Of a DNA stretch of 64,000 nucleotides, positions 25,614 to 33,119 are shown piece after piece (within the stretch, counting starts at the first letter, position 1; each line of letters opens with the position of its first letter). The stretch spans positions 1,657,001 to 1,721,000 of the forward strand of contig NZ_JACHMI010000001.1 in assembly GCF_014207985.1 (NCBI RefSeq). The letters run 5' to 3'. Made by a program: the position numbers and the translations under genes. This DNA is from Nonomuraea rubra. Lineage in GTDB: Bacteria; Actinomycetota; Actinomycetes; Streptosporangiales; Streptosporangiaceae. The notes beneath the pieces were generated by a model, which was given only the letters and a program-made list of their open reading frames with translations, was not told the DNA's origin and ran no database searches.

Positions 25614-26926
25614 GAAGCCCCGGACGACCCCTGGGTGACAGTCGACCTACCGCTTTCGTCGAATTTGAGAATTTTACGTAGATTTCCAAAGATCAAAAGT
25701 GCGACAAGTACCTCGCTGAAGAGCAATCCGTACCCCACGGCGTTCACCCCGAAGTGAGGGAACAGTGCCACGGTGGACACCAGCACGAGCACCGCCAGCC
25801 CGATCTGGACGATCGCCAGCGTCCGCGCCCTGCTCTGCGCCCGCAGCGCGCTCAGGTACACCTCGATCAGCACCCGGGGCAGCACCGCCAGCGCCATCAG
25901 CCGCAGCAGCGTCGTGCCCTCCTCGGCGAAGGCCGAGCCGAAGATGGTCAGGATCAGCGGCGCCCCGAGTATCGCCACCGCGATGATCGGAGTGACGATC
26001 ATGAAGGCGCGCCGCAACGCCCGCCGGCAGTTCTCGGCCAGCCTGGCACGGTCGAAGGAGCCCTCGACGGTCAGCGACACCGCCATGTTCATGGCCAGCA
26101 GCTCGATCATGCTGGCCAGCGTGTGCGCCATCGAGAACCGCCCGAACGTGGCCTCGCCCACCTGCGTGGCGACCACCACGGGCACCAGGTAGACGATCGC
26201 CAGGATCGACAGCGTGCCGGGGAAGTCGCCGGCCAGGAAGCGGCCGACCTCGCGCAGCTTCGGCGGCTCCTGTACGGGATCGGCCCGCTTGACGTGCCGC
26301 GGCACGACGACGCCGAAGATCAGCCAGTTGACCGGGATGAGCGCCAGCGCGGTCGGGATCACCCACGAGACGAAGATCCCGCCGGACGGCAGCGCCCCGG
26401 CCACGGCGACCAGGAGCCCCATCTTGACCAGGCCGAAGACCAGGTTGTTCATCGGCACGAACGTGGCCCTGCGCAGCCCGGTCAGCACCACGTCCTGCAG
26501 CGTGAACACGGCCCACACCACCACGGACGCCAGGAAGAACAGCCCGGGCCCGAACCCGGCCAGCACCGAGTACGTCTTCCCCCACATGGGCAGCGTCAGC
26601 AGGAACCCCAGGGCCGCGACCCCGCCCGTGGCGGCGGCCAGGCCGTACCCGCGCAGGATGAGCTCGGGCGTGCGGCGGCCCGCCACCGGCAGGAACCGGG
26701 CCAGCGCGCCCACGAAGCCGAGCGCGGTCAGCGACGCGAACAGCCGCATCGCCGTGATCACGGCCTGCCCGCGGCCGAACTCCTCGGGCGAGTAGAAGTG
26801 CGCGGCCAGCAACCAGTAGCCCATGCCGAGCACACCGGTGATCACGGTGTTCACCATGAGCGCGTAACCCTGCAGGAACAGCGGGTTACGCAGGTCGCGC
26901 AGCACCTTCCCCCAGAGGCTAGACAT
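25610..26926 (-). CDS. Wzx-like polysaccharide flippase (MOP superfamily)
   Basis: 438 aa with about 12-14 hydrophobic helices and no soluble domain. 'YALMVNTVITGVLGMGYWLL', 'YSPEEFGRGQAVITAMRLFA' and 'LGFVGALARFLP' match the first helices of polysaccharide-transport MOP proteins. It would flip the lipid-linked repeat unit to the outer face. The first eight bases overlap the deacetylase gene and the last four overlap the giant membrane protein gene, so it sits in the tightest part of the operon. Confidence 0.85.
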   Translation of the reverse strand: MSSLWGKVLRDLRNPLFLQGYALMVNTVITGVLGMGYWLLAAHFYSPEEFGRGQAVITAMRLFASLTALGFVGALARFLPVAGRRTPELILRGYGLAAATGGVAALGFLLTLPMWGKTYSVLAGFGPGLFFLASVVVWAVFTLQDVVLTGLRRATFVPMNNLVFGLVKMGLLVAVAGALPSGGIFVSWVIPTALALIPVNWLIFGVVVPRHVKRADPVQEPPKLREVGRFLAGDFPGTLSILAIVYLVPVVVATQVGEATFGRFSMAHTLASMIELLAMNMAVSLTVEGSFDRARLAENCRRALRRAFMIVTPIIAVAILGAPLILTIFGSAFAEEGTTLLRLMALAVLPRVLIEVYLSALRAQSRARTLAIVQIGLAVLVLVSTVALFPHFGVNAVGYGLLFSEVLVALLIFGNLRKILKFDESGRSTVTQGSSGAS

Positions 26927-27722
26927 TTCCGCGCACCCGCTGCAGCCCGTACCTCGTCCTGCGGACGACCGCGTACCCCTTGGTGAGGATGCGCTCGCGC
27001 ATGTAGATGAGAGGTACGGCGTTGCCTTCGACGGCGCGCTTGAACATGTTGATGGTCGTGTTCTTGCCGACCGTCAACCGGGGGATGGCGAGCATGTCAT
27101 GGCGATCGGCGGCGATCGTGTTGCTCACGGCGCAGGCGGCGAAGTATCCGGCCTTGCGCACTTCGCGGCGGACCCTGGCGCTGGAGTACCCGTACGGGTA
27201 GGCCATGGTGGCGACCGGCGTGCCGATCTTCTCCTCCAGCAGGCCCTTGTTCCTGCGCAGCTCCTGCCGCAGCTCCTCGGTGCGGAGCTGGTCGAGCTGG
27301 GGGTGGCTGTGGCTGTGGCCGCCGATCTCGACGCCGGTCTGCGCGGCCTCGCGGGCCTGGCCCCACGACAGCATGTCGTCGAGGGGCCGGCCCGCCGCGT
27401 CCCTGCCCGCGTCGGACACCCAGCCGCTGGTCAGGAAGACCGTGGCCGGGAAGTTGTGTCGTTCCAGCAGCGGCAGCGCGCGGCTGTGGAAGTCGGCGTA
27501 GCCGTCGTCGAACGTCACCACGATCGGCTTGTCCGGCAGTGACAGCCCGTTGTTCTTGTTGAACCTGGCCACCAGGTCACCCAGCGTGAGCGGCGTGAAG
27601 CCGCTCTCCGCCAGGTAGGCGAGCTGCTCCTCCAGGTCGGAGGGCCGTACGGCGTGCGGCTTGGTCTCGTCGTTGGGCGCGTCGGTGACCGAGTGGTACA
27701 TCAGGATCGGTACGCGGATCAT
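26919..27722 (-). CDS. Polysaccharide deacetylase (NodB/CE4 domain)
   Basis: 267 aa. IVVTFDDGYADF is CE4 motif 1 (general base and metal Asp), GGHSHSHPQL is motif 2 (metal-binding His pair), and MAYPYGYSS is motif 3. 'PILMYHSVTDAP' at the start is typical of the subfamily that removes N-acetyl groups from exported glycans. There is no signal peptide, so it may act on lipid-linked sugars inside or be exported differently. It overlaps the GT2 gene by four bases (ATGA) and the flippase by eight. Confidence 0.88.
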   Translation of the reverse strand: MIRVPILMYHSVTDAPNDETKPHAVRPSDLEEQLAYLAESGFTPLTLGDLVARFNKNNGLSLPDKPIVVTFDDGYADFHSRALPLLERHNFPATVFLTSGWVSDAGRDAAGRPLDDMLSWGQAREAAQTGVEIGGHSHSHPQLDQLRTEELRQELRRNKGLLEEKIGTPVATMAYPYGYSSARVRREVRKAGYFAACAVSNTIAADRHDMLAIPRLTVGKNTTINMFKRAVEGNAVPLIYMRERILTKGYAVVRRTRYGLQRVRGNV

Positions 27723-28660
27723 GATCGTGCCGCCTTCAGCCGTACGGAACCCACGACGTAACCCCAGGTCGTCCAGGCCAGCCCGATCACGATCGCGGCG
27801 GCCCTGCCGAGCCCGCCCACGTCGCCGCGCAGGGCCTCACCGACCCCGCGCAGCGCGCCGAGCGGCAGCGTCTTGATCGCGTGCGCGCGCTCGCTGGACA
27901 GCCCGTCCTGGGTGCCGACCTCCCGCGTCACCAGGGCCTTCGACAGGCCCTCCGCGTAACACCTGGACCTGAAGTAGGCGAACCGCTCGCGCTGCTTCGA
28001 CACCTTGTGCCCGATCACCGCGCGCGGCTCGAACAGCATGACCGAGCCCGGCTTGCGCTGGCTCAGCCTGATGCAGAACTCGGTCTCCTCGCACCCGAGA
28101 GGGCGCGACTTGCGTCCCTGCACGCTGCGGCCGATGCCGCTGTGGAAGCCGCCCACCTCGGACACGGCGTCACGCAGGAAGGCGGCGTTGCCGCCCATGA
28201 CGTTGCGGATCGGCGCCCTGACCGCGGGCATGCCGCGGTAGGTGCAGCCGACCGTCCAGTCGAACTCGTACGGGAACCAGCCAGGCCGCCGCCCCGACGC
28301 CCAGATGGGGTCGGTACGGCCGCCCACGCCGACGACACCGGTTTCCTGGAAGCCCTCCTCCAAAGCCTCCAGCCACCCGGGGTCGGCGACCGCGTCGTCG
28401 TCGAGAAAGGCGACGATCTCACCGTTGGCCGTGGCCACGCCGGTGTTCTTGCCACCGGACAACCCCTGCTCGTGCGTGTTCTCCACCACGATGGCCTGCG
28501 GGTACTCGTGCTTCAGCTTGAGGTGCAGGTCGGGGTTGTGGTCGACCACCAGGATCAGCTCGTGTGCCGGGCGCGTCTGGTTCTCGACCGACTCGACTGC
28601 CTGCCTGATGTCCTCCCACCGTTCCTCGGTGTAGACGCAGATGACAACAGACGTGTTCAC
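27719..28660 (-). CDS. Family 2 glycosyltransferase
   Basis: 313 aa. 'VVICVYTEERWEDIRQAVES' and 'ILVVDHNPDL' form the nucleotide-sugar side of a GT-A fold, 'GEIVAFLDDDAVADPGWLE' has the DxD motif, and 'GCEETEFCIRL' supplies the ED acidic pair where the catalytic base lies. A hydrophobic C-terminal stretch (AAAIVIGLAWTTWGYVVG) may anchor it to the membrane. It probably adds a sugar to the lipid-linked repeat unit. Start at 28660 is 13 bp after the second GT2 gene. Confidence 0.88.
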   Translation of the reverse strand: MNTSVVICVYTEERWEDIRQAVESVENQTRPAHELILVVDHNPDLHLKLKHEYPQAIVVENTHEQGLSGGKNTGVATANGEIVAFLDDDAVADPGWLEALEEGFQETGVVGVGGRTDPIWASGRRPGWFPYEFDWTVGCTYRGMPAVRAPIRNVMGGNAAFLRDAVSEVGGFHSGIGRSVQGRKSRPLGCEETEFCIRLSQRKPGSVMLFEPRAVIGHKVSKQRERFAYFRSRCYAEGLSKALVTREVGTQDGLSSERAHAIKTLPLGALRGVGEALRGDVGGLGRAAAIVIGLAWTTWGYVVGSVRLKAARS

Positions 28661-28673
28661 AACGATCCCTTTT

Positions 28674-29507
28674 TTATGCGACGCCTCGGTCAGCGGCGGG
28701 AGTGGCGGCGGGCTCAGGCTGAGGCGGAGTGGGCTGGCGACGCCACTCCTTCAGGATGGTCTTGAGCACGCGGAAGCCATCTCGTACGACGTGCAGGTTG
28801 CTTTCGCCGTGGATGCGGTTGCGCTCGTGGCTGGGCACCTCGTGCACCTTCAGCCCGGCCTTGGCCGCGCGCACGTTCATCAGCGTCTCCACCTCGAAGC
28901 CGTCGCAGTCGAGGTCGAGCACATCAAGGTGGCGCGCCCAGAAGGCGTTGTAGCCGTAGCAGAGGTCGGTGTACTGGGTGCGGTACATCACGTTCACGAT
29001 GCCCGTGAGCACCTTGTTGCCAAGACGCCGGTTCAGCGTCAGGTCGTCACTGCCGCCCCCGGCGGCGTAGCGCGAACCCTTGACGAAGTCGGCACCGGTC
29101 ACCAGCGCGCCCACAAAGTTGATGATCTCGCGGCCGTCGGTCGAGCCGTCGGCGTCGATCATCACGATGATGTCGCTGGTGCACGCGGCGAAGCCCGCGG
29201 ACAGGGCGTCGCCCTTGCCCTTGCCCGTCTGGGTCACCACTTTGACGTTCGGCCGCAGCCGCTTGGCCACGGCCACCGTGTCGTCGACGGAGTTGCCGTC
29301 GACCAGCACGATCTCGTCAACCCACTGCGGGATGGTGGCAAAGACGTGCGGCAGGTTCTCCGCCTCGTTCATCGCCGGCACGACCACGCTGACCGTCGGG
29401 GAGATGGCCAGGTGCGGCGTCACCGGGGTGAAGCTCGAGGGCGGCGGCATCGACCGCAGAGGCGAGGAGTGAACCTTGCCGTTGTGCTTGGTTATCTCGG
29501 GACTCAT
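28674..29507 (-). CDS. Family 2 glycosyltransferase, dolichyl-phosphate mannose synthase-like
   Basis: 277 aa. A 35-residue tail precedes 'VSVVVPAMNEAENLPHVFAT' and 'IVLVDGNSVDDTVAVA'; 'IIVMIDADGSTD' is the DxD region and 'CYGYNAFWARHLDVLDLDCD' with FEVETLMNVRA match the DPM1/polyprenyl-phosphate sugar transferase group. It could make a polyprenyl-phosphate sugar donor or start the repeat unit. No membrane helix. A 157-bp gap without a gene separates it from the upstream acyltransferase; an internal promoter there is possible but I cannot identify one. Confidence 0.85.
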   Translation of the reverse strand: MSPEITKHNGKVHSSPLRSMPPPSSFTPVTPHLAISPTVSVVVPAMNEAENLPHVFATIPQWVDEIVLVDGNSVDDTVAVAKRLRPNVKVVTQTGKGKGDALSAGFAACTSDIIVMIDADGSTDGREIINFVGALVTGADFVKGSRYAAGGGSDDLTLNRRLGNKVLTGIVNVMYRTQYTDLCYGYNAFWARHLDVLDLDCDGFEVETLMNVRAAKAGLKVHEVPSHERNRIHGESNLHVVRDGFRVLKTILKEWRRQPTPPQPEPAATPAADRGVA

Positions 29508-29664
29508 GGCGAGGGAAATCCTTCCGGGACCCTGCTCTGCGGGCCGGACGGAACCACCCCCGGGTGCTGCGGGAACGGCGAAGCCGGCGAACGGTGCATC
29601 GAAGGGTCCTGTGTGGAGTGTGAGGGTGTTGGTGCTGGTGCCGGGGGGTGTGCTCCGGGATCGC

Positions 29665-30795
29665 TCAGCGCGCTCCCGTTGGTTCCTGGGTTACTGCGTT
29701 GGATGGCTCCTGACGTTGAATCGAGGTGCGCACCCGACCGAAGCCCTTCAGGACACGGTCGGCCGCCTTATAGAGAGACGGCCGATCCATGACAATTGTT
29801 CGGGCCTTGTTGAAAGGAGTTCGGCCCATCCAGTGAACGGCCGCGGAGGCGGACGGACGCGAGACGCGGCCTTCGGCGACGTACAGGGTCCCGCTCTTCA
29901 GCCAGTCCTTGTACTCCTTGCCGCCCTTGCCCATGTCGACCATGTGCAGACCCGCGTTCGCGGCGGCCTCGGCCATCTGGAGGTGGTGGACGATGCCCGG
30001 CGAGTAGCGGGCGTACTCGGTGTCGTAGGCGGGGAACCACCCTACAAGCGTGGTCGCCGTCCGAAGGCCGAAATGCCCGGCAACTGGTACGTCACCGGCA
30101 TAAAGCATGGTCAGGACACCCGCGAAGTCCGATGAGTTCTCGGCATGCATCATGTCCGTCAATTCGACGATCCACGGCTGGGCGAACCTGTCCACCCGGC
30201 CAGTTCTCTGGTACTGGTCGGACTTCCAGGCGAGCAGCGTGCGCAGCACCTCGGGGTCGGCCGAGGCCCACTCCAGGCGCAGGTCGCCCTGCTCCCGCCC
30301 CATCTTGCGTTCCTTGTAGCGGACGGTCTTGAGATTCTTCGGCGAGTTGGCCTTGACCTGCTCGATCCAGGCCTCGAAGCCCGCGGTGAAGTCCATGACC
30401 GGCGCGGGCCGGACGTCCGACTCGTACTCGGCGAACGTCGGCTGCCCCGCCACCAGGTGGTCGAAGTCGAAGACGCTGAGCTTGCAGGCGCGCAGCAGTG
30501 CCTTGGCGTCGAGCTTCAGCTCGGGGACCGAGATCAGGCCGTGACACGTGGTGAGGAATCCGCCGAGCGGCTTGCCGATGCCGAAGCTGTGCCGCTCGTA
30601 GGGGAAGAACCCCTGGATGCCCCTCCCGTCGGAGATGACCGCCACCCTCACGTAGTCGCGCAAGCGGTCCATCGCCACGGCGAACTCGACCGACAGGAAC
30701 GGGTTGTCCAGACTGCGGTCGGCCTTCTGCAGCTCACGCCATCGGGCCCGCTCGGAGTCCCCGAGCTCTCCCGGCCGGACTACCTGGATGTTCAC
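29665..30795 (-). CDS. CelD/BcsL-type GNAT acyltransferase (second copy)
   Basis: 376 aa, paralogue of the 13621-14703 protein: shared landmarks are FFPYERHSFGIGKPLGG, LLAWKSDQYQRTGRVDRFAQ, 'GHFGLRTATTLVGWFPAYDT' and 'VDMGKGGKEYKDWLKSG'. The GTG at 30795 was chosen because it overlaps the stop codon of the small membrane protein (GTGA) and matches the paralogue's N-terminus; the frame is open another 38 codons but that stretch is the shadow of the neighbour. Probably N-acylates an amino sugar of the exported polysaccharide made by the following genes. Confidence 0.83.
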   Translation of the reverse strand: MNIQVVRPGELGDSERARWRELQKADRSLDNPFLSVEFAVAMDRLRDYVRVAVISDGRGIQGFFPYERHSFGIGKPLGGFLTTCHGLISVPELKLDAKALLRACKLSVFDFDHLVAGQPTFAEYESDVRPAPVMDFTAGFEAWIEQVKANSPKNLKTVRYKERKMGREQGDLRLEWASADPEVLRTLLAWKSDQYQRTGRVDRFAQPWIVELTDMMHAENSSDFAGVLTMLYAGDVPVAGHFGLRTATTLVGWFPAYDTEYARYSPGIVHHLQMAEAAANAGLHMVDMGKGGKEYKDWLKSGTLYVAEGRVSRPSASAAVHWMGRTPFNKARTIVMDRPSLYKAADRVLKGFGRVRTSIQRQEPSNAVTQEPTGAR

Positions 30796-31163
30796 CTTGC
30801 CCTGGCCCCCTGTTCGGTCTGCATGCTCTTCCCCCGGTACAACACCCGAAGCACGTACATGAACCCTCCGAGCACGGCGACCGTCGCGACACCGGCTCGG
30901 GGCGACCACGCGTTGAAGAGCAGCATGGCCTCGGCGAGGAGCACGTTGAGTACGAGACTCGCCGCGGCTCCTACGGATAGCGCGGCGAGGGGGTCACGAT
31001 CACGCAACAGTCCCACCACTGCCGCTCCTGGCACGACCAGAAGGAACAAGGAGATCAGGAACGGGCGCAGCGGTGTCTCGATATCGAACAGCGCGATGAC
31101 CGCTCCCGCGATGCAGGCGAGCGCGACCAGCCAGGCCAGCGCTCTGCGGTGCTGCTTGAGCAT
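30792..31163 (-). CDS. Small four-helix membrane protein
   Basis: 123 aa, almost entirely hydrophobic: about four helices (ALAWLVALACIAGAVIALF, FLISLFLLVVPGAAVVGLL, ALSVGAAASLVLNVLLAEAM, VATVAVLGGFMYVLRVLY). I recognise no family with certainty; similar pieces occur at the N-termini of actinobacterial polysaccharide proteins. It is the first gene of the polysaccharide operon and overlaps the acyltransferase by four bases, so it is probably an accessory membrane component. ATG at 31163 follows GAGAGACAGGAG; an in-frame start at 31211 is possible. Confidence 0.65.
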   Translation of the reverse strand: MLKQHRRALAWLVALACIAGAVIALFDIETPLRPFLISLFLLVVPGAAVVGLLRDRDPLAALSVGAAASLVLNVLLAEAMLLFNAWSPRAGVATVAVLGGFMYVLRVLYRGKSMQTEQGARAR

Positions 31164-31274
31164 CTCCTGTCTCTCTCCTGCTCTTGCTGGTTGTTGCGCG
31201 ATTGATCGCATTCATGGGACCAATCCACGCTATGACACGTCAATGCCGACGCTTGGCGACGCGCTCCGGTTTAC

Positions 31275-31330
31275 AGGCATGCCGAGGTTTCTCGTGTGAC
31301 CTTCGACACACGGTCAAGAGATCGGCATGC
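31275..31330. promoter_or_regulatory. Nested inverted repeats upstream of the polysaccharide operon
   Basis: GGCATGCCGA at 31275-31284 is repeated in perfect inversion at 31321-31330. Inside lies a second inverted pair, CGTGTG and CACACG with an 8-nt loop. The element sits about 110-170 bp upstream of the first operon start in a 265-bp gap with no gene. The size and symmetry suggest a regulator-binding array or a leader hairpin, as each outer arm contains the 8-bp palindrome GGCATGCC. Confidence 0.5.
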
Positions 31331-31428
31331 CCCGGCGCGGTCCCCAAGCACACCAGAATGCCCTATGTAGCCTAGGGTTCACGAGTCAGGGTCCGATTTA
31401 TATACGTTTGTCGTGTTAAAACTGTGAG

Positions 31429-33006
31429 TTACTGTGACTCCGCGTCCGGCTCCTCCACGGGTTCGCGGGCCGAGGTGGTGGCGACGCCGGCACTCGGCGA
31501 CTCGGTCGGCTCCTCGGTGGCCGGCGGGGGGTCGGTCGGCTGCTCGGGGGAGTCGTCGCCCTGCCAGGACAGGGAGCACGTGGCGGTGCCGCCGTTCGAG
31601 GTGAAGGTGATGCGGCCGCTGCCGGAGGCGTTCGGCTCGACGACCGTCACCACCACCGTGGCCGAGGCGCCCGTCCGCACCGAACCGCTCGCCGGGTGCA
31701 CGTCGAGGCCCTGCGAGGCCGTCGCCACCCAGGAGACGGCGGCGTTGCGCGCGCCGAGCCCGATGCGTGCGACGCCGACGATCGCCTGCGGGCACGTGAC
31801 CCGCAGCCGGGCGTCCGGCGCGGGCCTGCGCCGCGACGCCGTGGGCGCGGGCGCCTGCCTGCTGCTCCTGCGCGGGGCGGCCGCCGGCGGCGTGATCCGG
31901 GGCGAGGTGATCCTGGGCGACGGGGTACGGCTCGGGCTCGGCGACGGGGTCGAACTGGGCTCCTCCTCGATCACCGGCTCCGGCGTGGGGTCCTCCTCCA
32001 GGGAGGTGCTGGGGGAGGGGACAGGCCGCAGCGTGGTCGTCCCCGAGCTGCCGGCGCCGTTCAGCACCACGACCGTGCCCGTAGCGGCCAGCAGGCACGC
32101 GCCCGCCAGCATGAGCGGCGCCAGCCGCCGCGGCCGCCGGCGCGAGCGGCGGTCGGCCGGCACCGGGAACCCCGACCGGTCGAAGCTTTCACCCCGGTCC
32201 GTGATCAGGACGCGGGTGTCGTCCAGCTCGGGCTTGACGCAGGTGTCGATCACCCGGCGGCGCAGCGAGATCGGCGGATGGGAGACCGGCACCAGGTCGA
32301 GCAGCTTCGCCGCCGACACCTTGCGGCGCCTGCCCTCGGTGCACACCTCGCACCCGCCGATGTGCCCGGACAACCGGCGCCGCAGCAGCGGGGTGAGCGG
32401 CCCCTCCCAGGAGTCCAGCATCGCCGACAGGTCGGGGCAGTGCGCCCGCCCGGTCCTGGCCAGCAGCACGGCCGCGGCGGCGATCTCCAGATGGTCGCGG
32501 GCCCGGCCCAGCCTGGCGGCCGACTGCCTGGAGGTCAGCCCGAGCACCGCGCCGACCTCCGCCGGGGTCAGGCCGTGGCGCAGCGACAGCTTCAGCACCT
32601 CGCGCTGGCCGCCGCTCAGCTCGCCCAGCGCCTCGTGGACCAGGTCGGCCAGCTCCCGGTCGCCGTGCTCGCCGAGCTCAGGCAGCTCGGGCAGCGGCAT
32701 GCCGCCCGACGGGGTGCCGGGGCGGCGTGCCATCCTGGCCCGTACCTGGAACCTGGTCAGCGCGTACAGCCAGGCGCGCAGCCGGCCGGGCTCCCTGAGC
32801 CTGGCCACGCAGCCCTGCGCGGTGACCAGCGCGTCGTGTACGGAGTCGGACGCCACGTCGCTCCGGCCCGACAGGGAGTACGCGTAGTCGTGCAGCCGTT
32901 CGGCGTAGGAGTCGTAGAGCGTGGCGGTAGCGGCGGTCTCCGCGCGCCGCAGAGCTTCGACCAGCTCCTGATCGCCCGCACGATCGACGGTCGGCCATCC
33001 AGGCAC
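31429..33006 (-). CDS. ECF-type sigma factor fused to a zinc anti-sigma-like domain, membrane helix and ectodomain
   Basis: 525 aa. Residues about 10-95 are sigma region 2 and about 120-175 are region 4 ('LSGGQREVLKLSLRHGLTPA' and the following HTH). Residues 190-222 carry Cys190 and H215-x3-C219-x2-C222, the zinc-binding pattern of ZAS anti-sigma factors. A transmembrane helix spans about 295-316; a Pro/Ser/Thr linker and a ~85-residue beta-rich ectodomain with two cysteines follow. GTG at 33006 follows GGGAGGG. It probably reads an outside signal and controls transcription, but release from the membrane would need proteolysis or local promoter binding. Confidence 0.82.
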   Translation of the reverse strand: MPGWPTVDRAGDQELVEALRRAETAATATLYDSYAERLHDYAYSLSGRSDVASDSVHDALVTAQGCVARLREPGRLRAWLYALTRFQVRARMARRPGTPSGGMPLPELPELGEHGDRELADLVHEALGELSGGQREVLKLSLRHGLTPAEVGAVLGLTSRQSAARLGRARDHLEIAAAAVLLARTGRAHCPDLSAMLDSWEGPLTPLLRRRLSGHIGGCEVCTEGRRRKVSAAKLLDLVPVSHPPISLRRRVIDTCVKPELDDTRVLITDRGESFDRSGFPVPADRRSRRRPRRLAPLMLAGACLLAATGTVVVLNGAGSSGTTTLRPVPSPSTSLEEDPTPEPVIEEEPSSTPSPSPSRTPSPRITSPRITPPAAAPRRSSRQAPAPTASRRRPAPDARLRVTCPQAIVGVARIGLGARNAAVSWVATASQGLDVHPASGSVRTGASATVVVTVVEPNASGSGRITFTSNGGTATCSLSWQGDDSPEQPTDPPPATEEPTESPSAGVATTSAREPVEEPDAESQ

Positions 33007-33056
33007 GGATTTCCCTCCCCGCAGGTAGGACGCTCACTCAAGCCCCACGCGGAGAG

Positions 33057-33081
33057 GACGCCGCCTCGATCGGCCAGGTTC
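33057..33081 (-). promoter_or_regulatory. Candidate ECF-type promoter of the tethered sigma gene
   Basis: On the minus strand GAACC (33077-33081) and CGTC (33057-33060) are separated by 17 bp counted from AAC, the spacing and sequence of many ECF promoters (AAC, then CGT). It lies about 50 bp upstream of the GTG start of the sigma gene, consistent with autoregulation. Sequence match only. Confidence 0.4.
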
Positions 33082-33110
33082 GCCCGCCATGCCCAACGAG
33101 CATGGCGGGC
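33082..33110 (-). terminator. Hairpin after the SBP-VWA gene
   Basis: GCCCGCCATGC (33082-33092) pairs perfectly with GCATGGCGGGC (33100-33110) around a 7-nt loop. It begins ten bases past the stop codon of the SBP-VWA gene, read on the minus strand. It is immediately followed by the candidate promoter of the sigma gene, so the two genes may be separate transcription units. Confidence 0.65.
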
Positions 33111-33119
33111 CCGGTGCTG

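Noticed and set aside
31184..31375. 63-codon plus-strand frame in the gap before the polysaccharide operon
   Set aside because: No ribosome-binding site, no domain, and it spans the nested inverted repeats.
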